In this document: one piece after another, positions 60,688-64,000 of the stretch | How the letters are laid out: every line of letters starts with the position of its first letter | Position numbering within the stretch: the stretch's first letter is position 1 | Assembly (NCBI RefSeq): GCF_014837295.1 | Contig: NZ_JACYHB010000009.1 | Span: forward strand, 95,432-159,431 | DNA: 64,000 nucleotides | Direction of reading: 5' to 3' | From: Cellulosimicrobium arenosum | GTDB lineage: Bacteria > Actinomycetota > Actinomycetes > Actinomycetales > Cellulomonadaceae | Notes under the pieces: generated by a model | The model's database searches: none | The model's input: only the letters and a program-made list of their open reading frames with translations | What the model was told of the DNA's origin: nothing | Position numbers and translations under genes: made by a program

Positions 60688-61618
60688 GGACGGCCGCCAG
60701 GATCTCCCGCGCGAGGCGCTCGCGGCCGTCCGTCCCGCCCATCACCGTGTCCGTGACGAGGACCTCCGGCCCGAGCGCCGCGACGTCGGCGGCGAGGTGG
60801 GCGTCGCGCTCGTCGACGACCATGACGTCGACGAGCCCGGAGTACAGGCGGGCGATGCCGAGCGCCGACACCTCGTGGCCGAGGGAGGCGAGCATCTGGG
60901 CTGCGGGACCCTTGATCGCGCGGCCTGCGACGATCGGGCTCACCGCGACCCGGCGGGCGCGCGTGGAGGCGAGGGCCGCACGCACGCCGGCCACCCCGAG
61001 CACGGGCTCGACGGACAGGAACGGGTTCGACGGGGCGATCATCACGACGTCGGCCTCCTCGACCGCCTCGATCACACCGGGTGCCGGGCGCGCCGACTCG
61101 ATCCCGTCGTAGACGAGACCGACGACGTCGTCCGCGTGGTGGCGCCCGACGAAGTACTCCTGGAAGCCGAGGCGGCCCGCGGCGGTGTCGACGAGCGTCG
61201 CGACGCGGTCGTCGCTCACGGGCACGACGCGCGGGCGGACGCCGAGCGCCGCCGTGAGCCGCGCGGTCACCACCGAGAGCGGTTCGCCCGCCCGCAGGGC
61301 CGCCGTGCGCACGACGTGCGTCGCGAGGTCCCTGTCGCCGAGCGTGAACCACGTGTCCTCGCCCAGCCGGCCCAGCGCCTCGAGCGCCGCGTACGTCTCC
61401 CCGACGACGCCCCACCCGCGCTCCTCGTCCGCGAGCCCCGCCAGCGTGTAGGTCACCGTGTCGAGGTCGGGCGAGATCGCGAGGCCGTGGAGCTCGACGT
61501 CGTCGGCGACGTTCACGACGACCGTGAGCTCCGCCCCTGCCAGGTCCAGGCCGTGCGCGAGCCGCGCACCCCCGACGCCTCCGGCCAGCACCGTCACGCG
61601 TCCGTCAGTCTCCGTCAC
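60680..61618 (-). CDS. fbiA: 2-phospho-L-lactate transferase (F420 biosynthesis)
   Basis: 312 residues. CofD/FbiA: joins the activated phosphoenolpyruvate/phospholactate to Fo, giving (dehydro)F420-0. N-terminus VTVLAGGVGGARLAHGLDL, VVVNVADDVELHGLAISPDLDTV, DTWFTLGDRDLATH, GFQEYFV and IAPSNPFLSVEPVL with AVSPIVAGRAIKGPA. GTG 61618 lies seven bases after TAGGCT (minus strand 61631-61626), so it is probably leaderless. Fo synthase (fbiC) and FbiB are not in the window. Confidence 0.95.
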   Translation of the reverse strand: MTETDGRVTVLAGGVGGARLAHGLDLAGAELTVVVNVADDVELHGLAISPDLDTVTYTLAGLADEERGWGVVGETYAALEALGRLGEDTWFTLGDRDLATHVVRTAALRAGEPLSVVTARLTAALGVRPRVVPVSDDRVATLVDTAAGRLGFQEYFVGRHHADDVVGLVYDGIESARPAPGVIEAVEEADVVMIAPSNPFLSVEPVLGVAGVRAALASTRARRVAVSPIVAGRAIKGPAAQMLASLGHEVSALGIARLYSGLVDVMVVDERDAHLAADVAALGPEVLVTDTVMGGTDGRERLAREILAAVRG

Positions 61619-61652
61619 GGCGTCGAGCCTACGTCCGTGCCACGATGGTTCC
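61619..61652. promoter_or_regulatory. 34-base divergent leaderless promoter region
   Basis: Leftward: TAGGCT (61631-61626) then seven bases to the fbiA GTG. Rightward: CACGAT (61641-61646) then six bases to the ATG of the next gene. Each -10 is practically attached to its start codon, so the two -35 regions must lie over or beyond the other gene's -10. Confidence 0.55.
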
Positions 61653-61973
61653 ATGGCCGTCTTCGCGTTCTCCGTCGCCCCGCTCGGCGCGGGCGAGTCC
61701 GTCGCGGACTCCGTCGCCGAGGCCGTCCGCATCGTCCGCGAGTCCGGGCTGCCGAACCGGACCACCGCGATGTTCACCGAGATCGAGGGGGAGTGGGACG
61801 ACGTCATGCCCGTCATCCGGCGCGCCACCGAGGCGGTCGGCGCGGGCGGCCACAGGGTCTCCCTCGTGGTGAAGGCGGACATCCGGCCCGGCCGGACGGG
61901 GGAGCTGACCGGGAAGGTCGACCGGGTCGAAGAGCGTCTCACGGCGGACTCCGAGGAGACCGGGCACGCCTGA
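61653..61973 (+). CDS. Thiamine-binding / MTH1187-YkoF-like protein
   Basis: 106 residues. Ferredoxin-like fold of the MTH1187/YqgV group: VFAFSVAPLGAGESVADSVAEAVRIVRESGL, NRTTAMFTEIEGEWDDVMPVIRRAT, VSLVVKADIRPGR. Relatives bind thiamine or HMP. No TPP riboswitch is seen upstream (34 bases only). Divergent from fbiA. Confidence 0.87.
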   Translation: MAVFAFSVAPLGAGESVADSVAEAVRIVRESGLPNRTTAMFTEIEGEWDDVMPVIRRATEAVGAGGHRVSLVVKADIRPGRTGELTGKVDRVEERLTADSEETGHA

Positions 61974-62089
61974 CCTGCGTGCCTGCCAGAGCCGCCAGGT
62001 GCCCGACGGGACGTCCGATTCGTGCCGATCGAGGGACTTGACCGCAGACGTAGGCTAAGGCGCAAACGCCCCAGCCGGTCGCGTTCCGC

Positions 62090-63484
62090 ATGCAGCAGGA
62101 GTTGTTCTTGATGCCCCTCTTCGAGGTGGACGCCGAGCGTCCGGTTCTCGTCCAGCCTCCCCAGCAGAACGGTGCCTTCGGGACCGATGCCCAGCGGGTC
62201 GTCGACGGAAACCTCGACGGGCTCCTGGGCGAGCAGATCTTCCCGGTCGCGCACCGGTCGTCGGACGCGGACCCCCACCTCCTCGCGCTCGACGCCGCCG
62301 GTCTCCCGGTCGTGATCGAGGTCGTGCCCGAGCTCACGCAGGCCGCGCTGACGAGCGCGCTCGCCCATGCCGGCCGCGCGGGCCGTCTCACGCGGGCGCA
62401 GATCGCCGCGCGATACACGGGCGGGGCCTCGCGGTTCCAGCAGGACGTCGCGGCGTTCTACGACAACGTCCCGCTCACCCGCTCGCAGGCGACGGCGCGG
62501 ACGACCGGCGCCCGCCTCGTCGTGATCTGCGCGAGCGCGACCCCCGGGATCCGCGACGCCCTCGACTTCCTGCGACAGCCCGGCTCACCGGTCTCGGTGC
62601 TGAGCCTCGGTGTCGTCCACGCCAGCGACGGTCGGCGCTACGTCGACGTGTCGCCGCTGACGGTGGACGCGGCGCTCGAGTCTCCGCCCCCGCCCGCCCC
62701 GGCGCCGGTGCGCGTCCGGGCGACGCCCCCGGCCTCCGAGTTCGCGGACGGCGTCGCCATGGGGAGGGCGCTGACCGGCAAGTTTCCCGTGGTGACGCTG
62801 CGGGTCCGGCACGAGGAGACGAGTTCCGCACCGACCAGGTCGGAGCGTCGTCGGGCCGCGGCGCTCGAGCACGTCCACGCACCGACGGGCCCCGCGCTCG
62901 CGCTGTCGGACGACACTGGCACCATCGACCCTGTACCGCCGTCCTCGGACCCCTCGTGGCCGGACCGCCGGCCGGCCGTGAACGGGGACGAGCTGCGCGT
63001 CCCGCGCACCTCCGTCCTGACGCGCGAGTCGGTGCGGACCCGGGAGTCGGTCCGCACGCGCGAGTCGATCCTGACGCACGAGTACGGCCAGCAGCACCCG
63101 CCGGCGACGGAGCGCGCCTACGACCCGCTGTCCTACCGCCCGCCGACGGATCTCCCTGCCGGCAGGGACGACGTCGAGCCGTCGCCGGAGGCGGGCGCGT
63201 CCGTGCCGCTCGGACCTGACGACGACCCGGACCTCGTCGCCCTCGCCCGTGCCATCGGCACTCCGCGACGCCTCGTGTGGTCGCGCCCCCGCCGTGGGCA
63301 GCGTTTCGAGGCCGTGCTGCGGCCGGACGGATTCATCGAGCTGCCCGACGGCGCGCGCTACCGGCACCCCGATCTCGCCGCCGTCGCCGCCTCGGGGACA
63401 AGCAACGCCGACGGGTGGAGCGTGTGGCGCCTCGGGGACGACGGACCGACCCTGACGGACGAGTTCCGCCAGCAGCGGTCCTGA
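62090..63484 (+). CDS. Nuclease-like N-domain protein with C-terminal RAMA domain
   Basis: 464 residues. N-terminal part (about 1-180): VVDGNLDGLLGEQIFPVAHR and LALDAAGLPVVIEVVPELTQAAL resemble the D...E-x-K strand of PD-(D/E)XK-like proteins, though the Lys is Val here (IEVV). A Pro/Ala/Thr-rich linker follows (190-400) with an acidic part and a short repeat. The C-terminal domain (about 395-464) GTPRRLVWSRPRRGQRFEAVL, DGARYRHPDLAAVAAS and ADGWSVWRLG matches the RAMA (restriction-associated) domain, often linked to DNA modification systems. ATG 62090 chosen; the next in-frame ATG (62111, MPLFEVDAERP) fits the family start better but lacks a ribosome site. Probably involved with DNA; function not proven. 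Confidence 0.75.
   Translation: MQQELFLMPLFEVDAERPVLVQPPQQNGAFGTDAQRVVDGNLDGLLGEQIFPVAHRSSDADPHLLALDAAGLPVVIEVVPELTQAALTSALAHAGRAGRLTRAQIAARYTGGASRFQQDVAAFYDNVPLTRSQATARTTGARLVVICASATPGIRDALDFLRQPGSPVSVLSLGVVHASDGRRYVDVSPLTVDAALESPPPPAPAPVRVRATPPASEFADGVAMGRALTGKFPVVTLRVRHEETSSAPTRSERRRAAALEHVHAPTGPALALSDDTGTIDPVPPSSDPSWPDRRPAVNGDELRVPRTSVLTRESVRTRESVRTRESILTHEYGQQHPPATERAYDPLSYRPPTDLPAGRDDVEPSPEAGASVPLGPDDDPDLVALARAIGTPRRLVWSRPRRGQRFEAVLRPDGFIELPDGARYRHPDLAAVAASGTSNADGWSVWRLGDDGPTLTDEFRQQRS
63014..63082 (+). repeat. 18-bp tandem repeat coding for V-(L/R)-T-R-E-S
   Basis: Three full 18-base copies (63014-63031, 63032-63049, 63050-63067) and a partial fourth in the linker of the RAMA protein: VLTRES-VRTRES-VRTRES-ILTHE. 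Each has one Arg/Glu pair in register. Confidence 0.9.
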
Positions 63485-63583
63485 CCGGACCTGGCAGCGC
63501 CGGGGAAGGGGCCGCGCACGCGGCTCGCGAGGCGGCCCGGGCTCACGGCACGGCAGCCGTGGGCGAGGACACCACACGCTGAG

Positions 63584-63823
63584 TTGACCAGCACGCCGAC
63601 GACCCGTAATGTTCTCGAGGTCGCCCGGCAGGGAGGAACAGACACCACGGCGCAGCTCCTCGGAGCAGGCGCGAAGTGGCTGGTCCCCCGGGTGGCCACT
63701 CCCCATCAGTTGGCACGAGCACCGTGGTGCGCCTGCTAATGTTCGGGGGCCCGATTCAGAGCTGCTGATTCGAGACGGCCGGAAATTCGGACGGTCCGGG
63801 AAAGCTTCTGGGTCTGGTAGGCT
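63584..63823 (+). promoter_or_regulatory. Tandem promoters of an rRNA operon
   Basis: P1: TTGACC (63584-63589), 17-base spacer, TAATGT (63607-63612), near consensus. P2: TAATGT at 63737-63742 in the same CTAATGTTC-type context, without a good -35 at 17 bases. A third -10-like element, TAGGCT, lies at 63818-63823. The stretch 63485-63900 holds no credible gene. Confidence 0.75.
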
Positions 63824-64000
63824 GAGAAACGAAGGAAAGCCCCGCACAAAGCTCTTGAAAAAAGAGCCGAGGCGGTGTGTGTCGGTTGTTTGAGAACTCA
63901 ACAGTGTGCTTGTAAGTCAGTGCCAAGTTTTGCCTTGTGGCGTGGTTGGCTGGGTTGCCCGTCGGGTGGTCTGGTTGGTTGTGCTGGAGGGTTTTGTTTG
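63824..64000 (+). promoter_or_regulatory. rRNA operon leader with antitermination-like elements
   Basis: Contains a hairpin GCTCTT-N5-AAGAGC (63851-63867) and then GTTTGAGAACTCAACAGTG (63888-63906), a sequence found ahead of 16S rRNA genes in many actinobacteria and linked to boxA-type antitermination and leader processing. From here to the end the DNA becomes unusually rich in G and T (few C, few A). The 16S gene itself is not reached. Confidence 0.85.

Noticed and set aside
61619..61652. TPP riboswitch before the thiamine-binding-type gene
   Set aside because: Only 34 bases separate the two divergent genes, too short for the aptamer, and no THI-box sequence is present.
63609..63893. Small open frame in the rRNA promoter region
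   Set aside because: It runs through the tandem promoters and leader, and shows no coding signature or ribosome site.

Overview
The window is high-GC DNA, densely coded on both strands. It encodes GlnR, mycobacterial-style F420 genes, LAXTG-anchored surface proteins, many 4-base stop/start overlaps and many start codons placed directly behind a -10 hexamer. Together these indicate an actinobacterium. The gene mix and the rRNA leader fit Micrococcales (Cellulomonadaceae or Promicromonosporaceae), but that placement is inference. No insertion sequence, prophage or CRISPR array is visible.

Region 1 (1-15.1 kb) is the end of a LAXTG surface protein followed by a one-direction exopolysaccharide locus. 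It holds an initiating glycosyl-phosphate transferase, gmd and fcl (GDP-L-fucose), three glycosyltransferases, a flippase, a pyruvyltransferase-like protein, a polymerase, an acetyltransferase, a Wzz/tyrosine-kinase fusion and UDP-glucose dehydrogenase. The gene content resembles the colanic acid locus without its outer-membrane parts.

Region 2 (15.1-32.2 kb) is housekeeping: a CAP-domain lipoprotein, an FAD reductase, tRNA-Pro(CGG), a metallophosphoesterase, a bifunctional penicillin-binding protein, DUF4177 and RidA proteins, a Crp/GlxR-like regulator, nth, an alpha/beta hydrolase lacking the usual nucleophile, glnR, a nitrobindin-like protein, ygfZ, a VapBC-type pair, an asparaginase and dtd.

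Region 3 (32.3-37.3 kb) is envelope-related: a second LAXTG protein, a DUF4012 protein, and an ECF-type sigma factor followed by a one-pass membrane protein.

Region 4 (37.3-44.7 kb) is the most interesting part. It is a seven-gene, tightly coupled ebo-type cluster: inositol-phosphate synthase-like, EboC prenyltransferase, sugar isomerase, EboA, EboB, EboE and an EboF-like phosphatase. It has its own promoter inside an A+T-rich inverted repeat and ends at a 17-bp-stem terminator. The usual EboD (dehydroquinate synthase-like) is absent and a different carbocycle-forming enzyme stands first, which suggests a prenylated-cyclitol pathway.

Region 5 (44.7-64 kb) has a large secreted subtilase divergent from a small secreted protein, an OsmC protein, and a TetR regulator with paired operators controlling a degenerate ATPase plus a YhgE/Pip membrane protein. 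It continues with a GlcD/GlcF-type oxidoreductase, a truncated oxidoreductase, a nitroreductase next to fbiD-fbiA (F420), a thiamine-binding-type protein and a nuclease-like/RAMA protein. It ends in the tandem promoters and leader of an rRNA operon whose 16S gene lies just past the end.
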